A DNA stretch of 64,000 nucleotides from AC-37 sp035275105 (GTDB lineage Bacteria > Actinomycetota > Thermoleophilia > Solirubrobacterales > Thermoleophilaceae), in assembly GCA_035275105.1 (NCBI GenBank), contig DATENL010000090.1, positions 3,084-67,083 of the forward strand, given 5' to 3'. Shown here piece by piece: positions 1 to 8,461 of the stretch. A program made the position numbers and the translations under genes. The notes below the pieces were generated by a model. That model did not search any database and was not told the origin of the DNA. It worked only from the letters and a program-made list of their open reading frames with translations. Within the stretch, counting starts at the first letter, position 1. Every line of letters starts with the position of its first letter.

Positions 1-1465
1 GCGCGGAGTCGCCGTCGCGCGAGGGGCGAGCCGGGGCGACCTTCGCGACGGCCCGGTCGGTCTCGAAGCGATCGCGGAAGCGCACGAGCGCGCGCCGGTT
101 GCGCTCGTCGCCCACCCCGCCCGCGCGGAAGCGCGCGACCACGAGCGCCTGCCCGGCCGCGCCCTTGCCCTGCACGTCGGCGGCCAGCTCGGCGCCGCGT
201 CGCGTCTCGTTGTCCTTGGGGAACTGGCGCAGCGCGCCGTCGCCCCAGTGGAGCGACAACGCCGGCACGGCGAGGAGAAGCAGGAAACCCGCGCTGGCCG
301 CCGCCGTCAACCCGGGACGGCGCATGACGCGCTCGGTCCAGCGCTCCCAGAACGACGGCCGGTCGGGGTCCGATCGCCCGCGCCGGCGGCGCTGGCTCCG
401 CCGGCCGCGCACGACTAGCCCCGTGATCGTCGCGATCCGGCCGCGCGCGTAGGCGCGCCGGCCGAGGAGGCTCATGAGCGCGGGGAGGAGCGTCACCGCC
501 CCGACGATCGAGATAGCGACGACGACGATCGCCCCCATCGCCATCGAGCGGATCGTGGTCGAGTCGACGAGGAACAGCCCGGCGAGGGAGATGAGGACGG
601 TGACGCCCGAGAAGACGACGGCGATCCCCGACGTCCTCATGGCCGTGCGGCGCGCCTCCTCCCGCGTGGCGCCGCCGTGGATCTCCTCGCGGTAGCGCGC
701 GAGGACGAACAGCGAGTAGTCGACCGCGACCCCGATCCCGATCATCGACGCGACGTTCGTGACGAAGACCGACATCTCGGTCGTCTGCGAGAGGAAGTAG
801 ATCGCGGCACCGGTGAGCATGACGCTGCCGAACCCGAGCGCCAGCGGCAGCGCGGCGGCGGCGAGCGAGCCGAACACCGCGAGCAGGATCAGGAACACGA
901 TCGGGAAGCCGGTGCGCTCGGCGCTCTCGAGGTCGTGCTTGCTCAGGTCCTGCATGCCGGCCCAGAGAGCCTGCTGACCGACCAGGTGCGGCTCGACGTC
1001 CCGGCGAGCGCCGTCGCCCACGCCGATCTCGCGGCGCAGGTCGCTGGCGGCGTCGGCGTTCTCGTTCTCGCTGCCCGTGAGGCGCAGCGGAACGATCGCC
1101 GCACGCGTGTCCCCGCTCGTCGCGATGACCGGCGACCCCGCGCCAGGCGCGAGGGCGACGTGGTCGACGCGCCGGGCGGCGCTGCGGACGCGGTCGAGCG
1201 CGGTGCGCACGTCGGCGTCGGACGCCCGCGCGCCGATCGCGAGGACCGCGGCGAGCTGGTCGCGCTGGACGCCGTCGAAGCGGTCGAGCGCGCGGTCGGT
1301 GCGGTCCGAGCCGGAGCCCGGCACCGTGAAGCCGCCGCTCGTCAGGTGCTCGGTCTGCTTGAGCGAGAACGGGATCGCCGCGACGAGCACGGCGAGCCAG
1401 AGGCCCACGACCAGGGCCCGCCGGCGCTCGACGAAGCCCGACAGCCTGTCCATCGCGCGCTGCAT
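1..1465 (-). CDS. MMPL-family (RND superfamily) membrane transporter, 3' end outside window
   Basis: Inner-membrane exporter of the MMPL/RND type, which moves lipids or hydrophobic compounds using the proton gradient. The reading frame is open from the ATG at 1465 to the window edge, about 488 codons, so the C-terminal half is missing. An N-terminal membrane segment (about residues 17-36) is followed by a soluble porter-like loop. A cluster of membrane helices comes next (about 180-330), including the segment GIGVAVDYSLFVLARYREE typical of MMPL proteins. A second ATG at 1453 is an alternative start. The TetR gene lies 50 bp upstream on the same strand, so the two are probably one transcript controlled by the palindrome at 2149-2170. 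The substrate is unknown. Confidence 0.9.
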   Translation of the reverse strand, partial: MQRAMDRLSGFVERRRALVVGLWLAVLVAAIPFSLKQTEHLTSGGFTVPGSGSDRTDRALDRFDGVQRDQLAAVLAIGARASDADVRTALDRVRSAARRVDHVALAPGAGSPVIATSGDTRAAIVPLRLTGSENENADAASDLRREIGVGDGARRDVEPHLVGQQALWAGMQDLSKHDLESAERTGFPIVFLILLAVFGSLAAAALPLALGFGSVMLTGAAIYFLSQTTEMSVFVTNVASMIGIGVAVDYSLFVLARYREEIHGGATREEARRTAMRTSGIAVVFSGVTVLISLAGLFLVDSTTIRSMAMGAIVVVAISIVGAVTLLPALMSLLGRRAYARGRIATITGLVVRGRRSQRRRRGRSDPDRPSFWERWTERVMRRPGLTAAASAGFLLLLAVPALSLHWGDGALRQFPKDNETRRGAELAADVQGKGAAGQALVVARFRAGGVGDERNRRALVRFRDRFETDRAVAKVAPARPSRDGDSA

Positions 1466-1515
1466 CGCAGGCGGCTACTTATCCCGCGCGCGCGAGAAAG
1501 GCGGTGTGAGGTGGC

Positions 1516-2139
1516 TCACGGTGACTCGCCGAGCAGGAAGCGCGCCACGGAGATCGCGGCGTCGACCGCGCCCGCGCTCGGCCAGTCGGCGTCGGACGTG
1601 AACTGCACCTCGAGCCCGTCGGCGAGGGCAAGGAAGATGGCAACCACCGACTCGGCGTCGGTGCGCAGCGTGACGATCCCCTCGCGCTCCTTCTCGACGA
1701 GGATCTCGCCGACCTCGGCCCGCACGCGCCGGTAGAGCGCGCCGAGCTCGTCGCGGATCTCGTCGTTTCGCCTAGCCGCGCTGAGCAGCTCGTGGATGAC
1801 GGCGTGGCTACCGGCGTCCTCGGCCACGAACTGCTCGAGCCCCCACACGAGCGCCTGGACGATCGCGTCGAGCGAGGTCGCGTCGCGCAGGCGCTCCTCG
1901 ATGGCGGTCACGCGGACGTCGGCGTCGTGGCGGACGACCTCGACCAGCAGCCGCTCCTTCGAGCCGAAGTAGTAGTGCAGCAGGCCGCGCGATACCCCGG
2001 CCTCCTGCGCGACGTGGTCGAACGTGGATCCGGCGGCGCCCCGGCGCGCGACACTCGACCGCATGGCGGCGACGATCCGCTTCGCCTTGTCCGAATCGAG
2101 CCGGCGCTCGGTGCGCTCGGCGGTGCGTGCGGCTTCCAC
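1516..2139 (-). CDS. TetR/AcrR family transcriptional regulator
   Basis: Repressor of 207 aa with a typical N-terminal helix-turn-helix at about residues 17-65. The stretch FDHVAQEAGVSRGLLHYYFG is the family hallmark. The C-terminal ligand domain is unremarkable, about the usual family length, and its ligand cannot be read from the sequence. The start is a GTG at 2139. A perfect palindrome ends 10 bp upstream of it, which points to autoregulation. The exporter gene follows 50 bp downstream on the same strand, so the regulator most likely controls export of its own inducer. This pairing is common for MMPL transporters. Confidence 0.93.
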   Translation of the reverse strand: MEAARTAERTERRLDSDKAKRIVAAMRSSVARRGAAGSTFDHVAQEAGVSRGLLHYYFGSKERLLVEVVRHDADVRVTAIEERLRDATSLDAIVQALVWGLEQFVAEDAGSHAVIHELLSAARRNDEIRDELGALYRRVRAEVGEILVEKEREGIVTLRTDAESVVAIFLALADGLEVQFTSDADWPSAGAVDAAISVARFLLGESP

Positions 2140-2148
2140 GCGCCAAAG

Positions 2149-2170
2149 ACTAGCTGGCCGGCCAGCTAGT
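2149..2170. promoter_or_regulatory. Perfect 22-bp palindrome, probable TetR operator
   Basis: Two 11-base arms are exactly complementary (arm: ACTAGCTGGCC). The palindrome sits 10 bp upstream of the TetR GTG start, where self-binding by a TetR dimer would block transcription of tetR and the MMPL gene. That the TetR protein binds here is inferred from position and symmetry. Confidence 0.75.
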
Positions 2171-2178
2171 GACGCCCT

Positions 2179-2243
2179 GGTGCAACAAGTGGCCTGGCCC
2201 CTGTTGCGCCTCGTGCAACAGGTGGCCTGGCCCCTGTTGCACG
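2179..2243. repeat. Two tandem copies of a 32-bp interspersed inverted-repeat element
   Basis: Copies lie at 2179-2210 and 2212-2243, 33 bp apart. Each has 9-base terminal arms, GTGCAACA facing TGTTGCAC (one mismatch in copy 1), around the core GTGGCCTGGCCCC. A third copy in inverted orientation lies at 51168-51199. The small size, symmetry and scattered intergenic positions suggest a REP/MITE-like element. No coding content. Confidence 0.8.
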
Positions 2244-2268
2244 AAAAAGGGCGCCTCGCGGCGCCCCT
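2244..2268 (-). terminator. Intrinsic terminator of the 2293-2760 gene
   Basis: On the minus strand a perfect 7-bp stem (GGGCGCC, loop GCGA, GGCGCCC) is followed directly by TTTTT. It lies 25 bp past the stop codon of the minus-strand gene ending at 2293, exactly where a Rho-independent terminator is expected. Confidence 0.85.
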
Positions 2269-2292
2269 CTTCGCAAAGCGTTGCGACCGGCG

Positions 2293-2760
2293 CTAGGTCG
2301 TAGCGCCCGCCGGCTGCGCCGAGGATCCGGACGAGGTGGTCGTCGAGCTGTACTCGAACTCCTCCTCCGCACCGAACAGCGCGTCGAGCACCTTCTTGCG
2401 CAGCCCCTCGGACAGCGCAAGCGCGGCGCCAACGCCGACCAGCAGCAGGAGGATCCTCCCGCCGCGGCGACGCTTCTTCTTCTTCGCGCCTCGCAGGGTG
2501 TCGGCCGCGTCGCGAAGCGAGGTCGCGGCCTCCTTCAGCTCCTTCTGCGTCTTCTTGTCGTCCATCAGGGCCTTCGCGGGGCCCTTGCCGTTCGACATGC
2601 GCTCGTACGCCTTGCGCGCGGACTCGTAAGCCGTACGCAGGTTGTCGCGCAGCTCGTCGTCCTCGACGAGGCGCTGCACGTAGGGGTTGGACCGCGCGGC
2701 CTTGCCGGCGGCTACCGCCCCAGCCCCAGCCTTCGCGGCCTTCTTCTTCTTCGATGCCAT
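2293..2760 (-). CDS. Lysine-rich single-pass membrane protein of unknown function
   Basis: 155 aa, not a family I recognise. The N-terminus is rich in Lys and Ala. Residues 25-95 form a charged, probably helical region. A very basic patch (KKKKRRR) precedes one hydrophobic segment at about 103-120, and the C-terminus is acidic and Ser/Thr-rich. The basic patch next to the helix predicts that the long N-terminal part stays in the cytoplasm, where its Lys-rich tail could bind nucleic acid or acidic lipids. It stands alone: the next gene upstream starts 68 bp away and a clear terminator follows it. Confidence 0.75.
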   Translation of the reverse strand: MASKKKKAAKAGAGAVAAGKAARSNPYVQRLVEDDELRDNLRTAYESARKAYERMSNGKGPAKALMDDKKTQKELKEAATSLRDAADTLRGAKKKKRRRGGRILLLLVGVGAALALSEGLRKKVLDALFGAEEEFEYSSTTTSSGSSAQPAGATT

Positions 2761-2827
2761 GGCTCTCCTCAGACGCTCCTTGCGGGAAACATACCCGGAG
2801 CGCCGCGTCGGGAACAGCGCCGCCGGG

Positions 2828-4276
2828 TCAGCAGATCGAGAAACCGGCCGCCAGGTCCTTCGTAACGGTCTTGGTCTGGCCGTTCTTCTTGAAGCTCGCG
2901 GTCACGACGGCCTTCACGTGATGCAGACCCGAACCGAGGGTCTTCGTGCCGAGCGTGGCCCTGAACGGCTTGGCCTTCACGACCGCCCGCTGCTTGCCGT
3001 CGATCGAGAAGACGGCCTTCTTGATCGTCACGTCGCCCGAGACGCTCGCGACGAACGCCTGGCCCTTGCCCACGCAGTTCTTCGGTGAGTGGAGGACGAG
3101 CTCGTGCGAGCCGAACGTCTCCCGTGTCGCCTTGCTCGGCCCGGCGTACGGCGGCTCGCCGGGAGCCACCGGCACGGCGTGGATGCCGGGGATGCTCTCC
3201 CACGTCGCCCAGCCTCGGCCGGCAGAGTTGACGCCGAGCTTCAGGAACGGGAAGCTGCCGGTGGGGGCGAGCGTCTGGGCGGACGTGAACTGCGTGTTGG
3301 CGCCGCTGCGCGCATACCGGTAGCGCAGCTTGCCCGAGCTGTCCTGCCACGCGAAGTGGAGACGGCCCGCGCCGTCCTCGACGAGGTCCGCGCTCGAAGG
3401 GTTCCCGACCTCGGTCAGAACCGTGGCCGGCCCCCAGCCCGCGCCGGTGAACTTGCGCAGCAGGTAGCTCCGCTTCGAGGTCGCTCCGCGGCTGTAGGCG
3501 ACGTAGATCCCGGACGGCCCGGACACGAGCTTGCCGGTGCTGAAGACGTTGGTCGAGTCGAGCAGCACGGGCGGCGACCAGTTCGTCACGCTGTTCACGT
3601 CGCCGCTCCCGTTCCAGCGGCGCCAGTAGAGCCGGTCGGGGCCGAGCGTCCCGTAGATCGCTACGAGGGTGCTGGGCGCGCGCAGCGCCACCGACCCCTG
3701 GTACGACCCGCCCGGTCCACCGAGCTTCGCCGTCGCCGCCTCGCTGCCCGCGCCCGTGCCGGTCGCCTGGAAGGTGACCCCCTCCGTCTGCACGTTGGAG
3801 ACCGTGAGGATGCTCTCGCCCGCGCGGCCGACGCTGCCGGCCGGTGCGTAGATCGCCTGGCCGATGATGTTGTCGCCGCTTCCGTCCATGTGGCCGGGCG
3901 AGACCGGGCCGGTGAACGTCGTCCCGCCGTTCGCCGAGCTGAACACCTCCTTGAGTGCGTAGGAGGGATCGCAGCAGCGCGCGTCGAGCAGAAGCATGCG
4001 GCCGCCGCTCGCGAACAGCGTGTAGCCGCCGTCCAGGTCGCTGCTCCCGGGCGCGTACGTCTTCGACGCGTTGCAGGCCTGCGCGCCCTGCGCCACGCGG
4101 CAGTAGTGGAAGACGTCGTTGAACCCGGTCGGCTCGGGCGTGGTCCACGTGAAGTGCCCGGTGCCCACGTTGTTGACCGCGACGCGCGGCCGGTGGCCGT
4201 CCGGGTCGAGCGAGAGCTGCTTGCCGGCGGCGGTCGCCGCGGCCGGGGCCGCGAGCAAGAGCACGACGAGGGCCAC
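2828..4276 (-). CDS. Secreted beta-propeller-like (BNR/sialidase-type repeat) protein
   Basis: 482 aa from a GTG start at 4276; no earlier start lies in frame. Residues 1-17 form a hydrophobic signal peptide ending at Ala-Ala. The body contains repeated short beta-strand units with NGGTTF and SDLVEDGAGRLHFAW-like segments, as seen in BNR/sialidase-fold propellers. The last 80 residues resemble an Ig-like module (KKAVFSIDGKQ), and the protein ends in a Cys. No catalytic motif can be identified, so enzyme activity should not be assumed. It is probably exported to the cell surface or medium. The lon gene ends nearby on the same strand, but a shared function is unlikely. Confidence 0.65.
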   Translation of the reverse strand: MALVVLLLAAPAAATAAGKQLSLDPDGHRPRVAVNNVGTGHFTWTTPEPTGFNDVFHYCRVAQGAQACNASKTYAPGSSDLDGGYTLFASGGRMLLLDARCCDPSYALKEVFSSANGGTTFTGPVSPGHMDGSGDNIIGQAIYAPAGSVGRAGESILTVSNVQTEGVTFQATGTGAGSEAATAKLGGPGGSYQGSVALRAPSTLVAIYGTLGPDRLYWRRWNGSGDVNSVTNWSPPVLLDSTNVFSTGKLVSGPSGIYVAYSRGATSKRSYLLRKFTGAGWGPATVLTEVGNPSSADLVEDGAGRLHFAWQDSSGKLRYRYARSGANTQFTSAQTLAPTGSFPFLKLGVNSAGRGWATWESIPGIHAVPVAPGEPPYAGPSKATRETFGSHELVLHSPKNCVGKGQAFVASVSGDVTIKKAVFSIDGKQRAVVKAKPFRATLGTKTLGSGLHHVKAVVTASFKKNGQTKTVTKDLAAGFSIC

Positions 4277-4325
4277 GAGAGCCGTATGGCGCGTAGACGC
4301 TATGTGCGGAGCATACGCCGCGTGT

Positions 4326-6764
4326 CTAGCGCGACTTCGCCGCGGCGCGCTCGCGGCGCGCGCCCGAGACGGGCGTCGGCCGTCGGCGCGTGCGCCGCGG
4401 GCCCTCGAGCGCCTCGTCCAGCACCTGGTCCACCTCGTCGGCGAACACGAACTCGATGTCGCTCAGCAGGTGCTCGGGGAACTCGTCGAGGTCGGCCTCG
4501 TTGAGCCGCGGCGCCAGCACGCGCGTGAGGCCGGCCCGCTGCGCGGCGAGCGCCTTCTCCTTCAGCCCGCCGATCGGGAGCACCTGCCCGGTGAGCGTGA
4601 CCTCGCCGGTCATCGCGGTGTCCGACCGCACCCGCCGCCCCGTCGCGAGCGAGACGAGGGCGGTCACCATCGTCACGCCGGCGCTCGGTCCGTCCTTCGG
4701 CACCGCGCCCGCCGGCACGTGCACGTGGATGTCGTTCGTCCGGAACCAGTCCTCCGGCACGTCGGCGTCCCAGCGCCAGACGTTGCCGCGCACCCAGGAC
4801 AGCGCGGTCGCCGCCGACTCCTTCATGACCTCTCCGAGCTGACCGGTGATCTGGAGGCGCCCGTCCCCGGGGTAGGAGGTCGCCTCGACGTACAGGACGT
4901 CGCCGCCGACCGGCGTCCAGGCGAGTCCGGTGGCCACGCCGGGGTGATCGGTGCGCCGGCCGGCCTCGGGGAGGAAGCGCCGCTTGCCCAGGTACTCCGT
5001 CACCTGCTTCGCGCGCACCGTGCGCTTGCGCGTGCGCCGCCCCTCCGCGTACTCGCGCGCCACCTTCCGGCAGACCGCGCCGATCTCGCGTTCGAGGTTG
5101 CGCACCCCCGCCTCGCGCGTGTAGCCCTCGATGATCAGCGCGAGGGCGTCGTCGGTGAACTCGATCTTGCCGGGGGTGAGGCCGTTGCGCTCGATCTGGC
5201 GCGGCACCAGATAGCGCTTCGCGATCTCGAGCTTCTCCTCCTCGGTGTAGCCGGCGAGCTGGATCACCTCCATGCGATCGCGCAGCGGCGCCGGGATCGG
5301 GTCGAGCAGGTTCGCGGTGGTGATGAAGAAGACGTTCGAGAGGTCGAACGGGACGTCGAGGTAGTGGTCGCGGAAGCTCGTGTTCTGCTCGGGGTCGAGC
5401 ACCTCGAGCATCGCGCTCGACGGGTCGCCGCGGAAGTCGGCGCCCATCTTGTCGATCTCGTCGATCATCAGCACCGGGTTGTTCACGCCGGCGTCGCGCA
5501 GCGCGCGGATGATCGTGCCGGGGATCGCCCCGACGTACGTGCGCCGGTGGCCGCGGATCTCGGACTCGTCGCGCACGCCCCCGACCGAGATGCGCTCGAA
5601 CTCGCGTCCCATCGCAGCGGCGATCGAGCGACCGAGCGAGGTCTTGCCGACGCCGGGCGGCCCGACGAAACAGAGGATCCCCGAGCGCGCGTCGGGCTTG
5701 AGCTTGCGCACCGCGAGGAACTCGAGGATGCGGTCCTTGACCTTCTCGATGTCGTAGTGGTCGCGATCGAGCTGCTCGCGCGCCGCCACCAGGTCGAGCT
5801 TGTCCTCGCTCGCGGCCGCCCAGGGCAGCTCGATGATCCACTCGAGGTAGGTCCGGATCACGCCGTGCTCCGCGGACTGCGGGGGCAGCCGCTCGAAGCG
5901 CTGGAGCTCGCGCTCGGCCTGCTTGCGCACGTGCTCCGGCAGCTCCGCCCCCTCGACCCGATCGCGGAGCTCGTTGGCCTCGGCCGCCTGCTCGTCGGTC
6001 TCGCCCAGCTCCTCCTGGATCGCCTTCAGCTGCTGGCGCAGGAAGTACTCGCGCTGGCCCTTCTCCATCTCGGACTGCACCTGCGACTGGATCCGCGAGC
6101 CGATCGAGATCAGCTCGGTCTCGCGCGCGAGGATCTCCGACAGCCGGCGCAGCCGCTTCGCCAGATTGCGCTCCTCGAGGAGCTCCTGGCGCTCCTCGGT
6201 CTTGATCCGCAGGGCGCCGGCGATCATGTATGAGAGCTCGCCGGGGTCGTCCACGTTCGCCACCGCGATCTGAAGCTCCTCGGGCAGGTAGGGCACCTGC
6301 TGCACGATCCCGGCGAACGTCGTCTGGACGTTGCGGGCGAGCGCCTCGATCTCGGGCGTGTCCTCCTCGACGTCGGGCTCCTCCTCGATGCGAGCGACCA
6401 GGTAGGGCTCGCGCGCGACGTAGTCGCGCAGCCGCACCCGCGGTCCGCCCTGGACGAGGATGCGAAGCGTCCCGTCCGGCACCTTGAGCATCCGCGCCAC
6501 GGTGCCCGCGACCCCTACGTCGTAGAGGTCCTCGGGACCCGGGTTCTCGTTCTCGGGGTCGCGCGACGCGACCATCGCGAGCATGCGCTCGCCGCCGAGC
6601 ACGTCGTTGACGAGCTTGACGGAACGCTCCTGCCCGACCGCGAGCGGGATCAGCGTGCCGGGGAACGGCACGGTCTCGCGGAGCGGCAGGACCGGCAGCC
6701 CGTCGGGCAGCTCGGGCTCCGGCGCCGGCTTGGCCCCCGAGTCGGGCTGCCCGATCTCGATCAT
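4326..6764 (-). CDS. lon: ATP-dependent Lon protease
   Basis: 812 aa, full length for bacterial LonA. Lon degrades damaged and regulatory proteins in the cytoplasm. The N-terminal substrate-binding LAN domain starts near residue 23 (LPVLPLRETVPFPGTLIPL). The AAA+ module carries Walker A GPPGVGKTS and Walker B VLMIDEIDK. The C-terminal protease domain has the catalytic Ser in PKDGPSAG and the Lys in GGLKEKAL. The start ATG overlaps the hsp20 stop as ATGA, so the two are translationally coupled in an operon of a chaperone followed by a protease. This is a plausible heat- or stress-induced unit, although no HspR/CIRCE-type site was recognised. Confidence 0.98.
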   Translation of the reverse strand: MIEIGQPDSGAKPAPEPELPDGLPVLPLRETVPFPGTLIPLAVGQERSVKLVNDVLGGERMLAMVASRDPENENPGPEDLYDVGVAGTVARMLKVPDGTLRILVQGGPRVRLRDYVAREPYLVARIEEEPDVEEDTPEIEALARNVQTTFAGIVQQVPYLPEELQIAVANVDDPGELSYMIAGALRIKTEERQELLEERNLAKRLRRLSEILARETELISIGSRIQSQVQSEMEKGQREYFLRQQLKAIQEELGETDEQAAEANELRDRVEGAELPEHVRKQAERELQRFERLPPQSAEHGVIRTYLEWIIELPWAAASEDKLDLVAAREQLDRDHYDIEKVKDRILEFLAVRKLKPDARSGILCFVGPPGVGKTSLGRSIAAAMGREFERISVGGVRDESEIRGHRRTYVGAIPGTIIRALRDAGVNNPVLMIDEIDKMGADFRGDPSSAMLEVLDPEQNTSFRDHYLDVPFDLSNVFFITTANLLDPIPAPLRDRMEVIQLAGYTEEEKLEIAKRYLVPRQIERNGLTPGKIEFTDDALALIIEGYTREAGVRNLEREIGAVCRKVAREYAEGRRTRKRTVRAKQVTEYLGKRRFLPEAGRRTDHPGVATGLAWTPVGGDVLYVEATSYPGDGRLQITGQLGEVMKESAATALSWVRGNVWRWDADVPEDWFRTNDIHVHVPAGAVPKDGPSAGVTMVTALVSLATGRRVRSDTAMTGEVTLTGQVLPIGGLKEKALAAQRAGLTRVLAPRLNEADLDEFPEHLLSDIEFVFADEVDQVLDEALEGPRRTRRRPTPVSGARRERAAAKSR

Positions 6765-7222
6765 CTCTCCTCGCTCGGGTCGCGACCGCGGATCGGGACC
6801 TGGCGCCGCTCGTCGTCGGGCCCGGCGATCGGGATCTCGACCCGCAGGATGCCGTCGTCGTAGGAGGCGGTCGCGGCGTCGGCGACGACGTCGGCGCCCA
6901 GCTCCACCACGCGGCGGAAGGGGCCGTGCGGGATCTCGATCTGCTGGTAGAGGCGGCCCTCGGACTCCTGCGCGCGGCGCTCGCCCTCGATCACGAGCTG
7001 ACGGCCGCGGATCTCGAGCCCGACGTCGTCCACCTCCACGCCCGCGAGCTCGACCTTCACGATCGCGCGCGGCGGCTGGCCGCAGTAGTAGACGTCGACG
7101 TGGGGGGAGAACTGGCGCCTGCCGGAGCCGAGCGAGCTGCGGTCGAAGACGTCGCCGAACAGCTCGTCGATCTCCCTGCGCATGCGGTCGAAGTTGGCGA
7201 ACAGATCGCGCTCTGAGGCCAC
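6761..7222 (-). CDS. Hsp20/alpha-crystallin small heat-shock protein
   Basis: 153 aa holdase chaperone that keeps unfolding proteins soluble. The alpha-crystallin domain covers about residues 40-135. It includes VDVYYCGQPPRAIVKVELAG at its start and DGILRVEIPI near its end, the usual I-x-I-type C-terminal strand. The N-terminal arm (FANFDRMRREIDELFGDVF) is the typical oligomerisation helix. It is the first gene of the hsp20-lon pair with a 4-base overlap. This supports a joint job: clients held by Hsp20 are refolded or handed to Lon. Confidence 0.95.
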   Translation of the reverse strand: MASERDLFANFDRMRREIDELFGDVFDRSSLGSGRRQFSPHVDVYYCGQPPRAIVKVELAGVEVDDVGLEIRGRQLVIEGERRAQESEGRLYQQIEIPHGPFRRVVELGADVVADAATASYDDGILRVEIPIAGPDDERRQVPIRGRDPSEER

Positions 7223-7242
7223 GGGCTAGCTACTACCCGCCT

Positions 7243-8037
7243 TCACACTCTGTACACGGCGCCCTCGCGGGCCATCTCGACCGGCCCGCCGAAAGCGTCC
7301 CGCGCCTCGGCCTGTGCCCACAGGGCGTCGAGCTCGTCGGAGATGTGCGTCAGCACGAGCCGGCGCGCGGCGGCCGCCTTGCCGTGCTCGCCGGCCTCGC
7401 GCGGCGTCAGATGGCCGCGCATGCCCGAGCGTTCCGGCCGCGGGAGGGTCGCCTCGATCAACAGCAGGTCGGCCTCGCGCGCGAACTCCACGAGGTCGAC
7501 CGTCGGCCGGCTGTCGGCGCCGAACGCGAGCGCGCACCCGTTCGACGACGACTCGACGCGGATCGCGAACGTCTCCAGGAAGTGCGGGACCGACTGGAAG
7601 CTGAAATCGAGCGGGCCCACCTCGGGGCGCGCGTCGGCGGCGTACTCCTCGATCCGGAACGCGTTCTCGATCAGGTCCTCGTTCCCCCAGGAGCCGACGA
7701 CGCGGCGGAACGTCTCGGTCGCGCCCTGCGGGGCGATGAGGCGCGGGCGCGCCGGGTCGTCGGTCCCAGGCCAGCGGTCGACCGGGACGGGCTGCTGACG
7801 CGGCGCGTAGGTGAGCGCGTAGGACCACGGCACCAGGTCGAGGAAGTGGTCGGCGTGCAGGTGCGAGATCACGACCGCGTCCACCCGCGTGTAGTCGCGG
7901 AAGCGCCGGAGCTTCGAGAAGACCCCGTTGCCGCAGTCGACGACGACCGCGGTGCCCGACTCCTCGATCAGGTAACCGGAGCACGCACCACCGGCGTCCT
8001 GCCAGGACGGCGACTTGCCCAGAACGGTCACCCGCAT
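7243..8037 (-). CDS. Metallo-beta-lactamase-fold hydrolase (RNase Z-like)
   Basis: 264 aa. The metal-binding motif HLHADH lies at about residues 60-65. A later GHLTP segment and LTHISDE near the C-terminus supply further ligands, in the arrangement used by RNase Z/PhnP-type enzymes with a dinuclear zinc centre. The flexible exosite arm of true RNase Z is not obvious, so it may process a small cyclic phosphodiester or another substrate instead of tRNA. It ends 20 bp before the hsp20 start and follows the small Cys protein by 41 bp. All are on the same strand and could be cotranscribed. Confidence 0.85.
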   Translation of the reverse strand: MRVTVLGKSPSWQDAGGACSGYLIEESGTAVVVDCGNGVFSKLRRFRDYTRVDAVVISHLHADHFLDLVPWSYALTYAPRQQPVPVDRWPGTDDPARPRLIAPQGATETFRRVVGSWGNEDLIENAFRIEEYAADARPEVGPLDFSFQSVPHFLETFAIRVESSSNGCALAFGADSRPTVDLVEFAREADLLLIEATLPRPERSGMRGHLTPREAGEHGKAAAARRLVLTHISDELDALWAQAEARDAFGGPVEMAREGAVYRV

Positions 8038-8078
8038 TGCGGCGCGAGTCTAACCCGCCGCCGCTGCCACGGGAAGCG

Positions 8079-8270
8079 CTACTCGGGCTGCGGGAAGGCG
8101 TAGACCGCGCGGGTGCGCTCGGTCCGGAAGACGAAGGCGAGCTGGCGCTCGGGCTTGAGTCCGCGTTCAGCCGGCCTGTACGTGGGGCAGGGCTTGCCCA
8201 GGTCGAGCGCGCACAGGAAGTTCTTCCCGAAGAAGCAGTTATCGCACGCCGGCGCCTTGGCCTTCGCCAC
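8079..8270 (-). CDS. Small Cys-rich protein of unknown function
   Basis: 63 aa from a GTG at 8270, chosen because a strong ribosome site (GGGAGGGAAA) lies directly before it. A longer frame to an ATG at 8342 runs through unlikely coding sequence. The N-terminal half has four Cys: CDNC at about 8-11, a third at 19 and a fourth at 26 (GKPCPTYRP). This spacing could hold a metal ion or an Fe-S cluster. The C-terminal half is basic and aromatic. I do not recognise the family. Position upstream of the MBL-fold gene is the only functional hint. Confidence 0.65.
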   Translation of the reverse strand: MAKAKAPACDNCFFGKNFLCALDLGKPCPTYRPAERGLKPERQLAFVFRTERTRAVYAFPQPE

Positions 8271-8461
8271 TTTCCCTCCCCCTGAGGTGTTTGAGTTACC
8301 GCTTGCGAGCCGGACGTTCGTCCGTCCTGAGCAGGTGCTCATCTTGGCACCGAGTTCGGCTCAGCGCCAGGCGCGTTGTCGCAAAACCGGGGCTTTTCGT
8401 GTCCCCGCTAGATGGGGGTTTTTCTCACCGGACGTCGGTTGTCACCCGCTGTTTGCGGGTA
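8271..8461 (-). other. Structured 190-nt intergenic/leader region
   Basis: This lies between the stop of the flavin oxidase (8462) and the start of the small Cys protein (8270), both on the minus strand. A 6-bp hairpin (ACCCGC/GCGGGT) at 8444-8460 follows the oxidase stop directly. A second one (CGGGG/CCCCG) at 8388-8407 is followed on the minus strand by GTTTTGC and may end oxidase transcription. The remaining 110 nt before the ribosome site contain several small inverted repeats such as GGACG/CGTCC. I matched it to no known riboswitch. Confidence 0.4.

Noticed and set aside
677..1735. A 352-codon plus-strand frame opposite the MMPL gene
   Set aside because: Arg/Asp-rich antisense of real coding sequence with no recognisable domain; the minus strand gives a clear MMPL protein and TetR.
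8271..8461. Known riboswitch in front of the small Cys protein
   Set aside because: Compared by eye with TPP, SAM, cobalamin, glycine, c-di-AMP and c-di-GMP cores; none matched.
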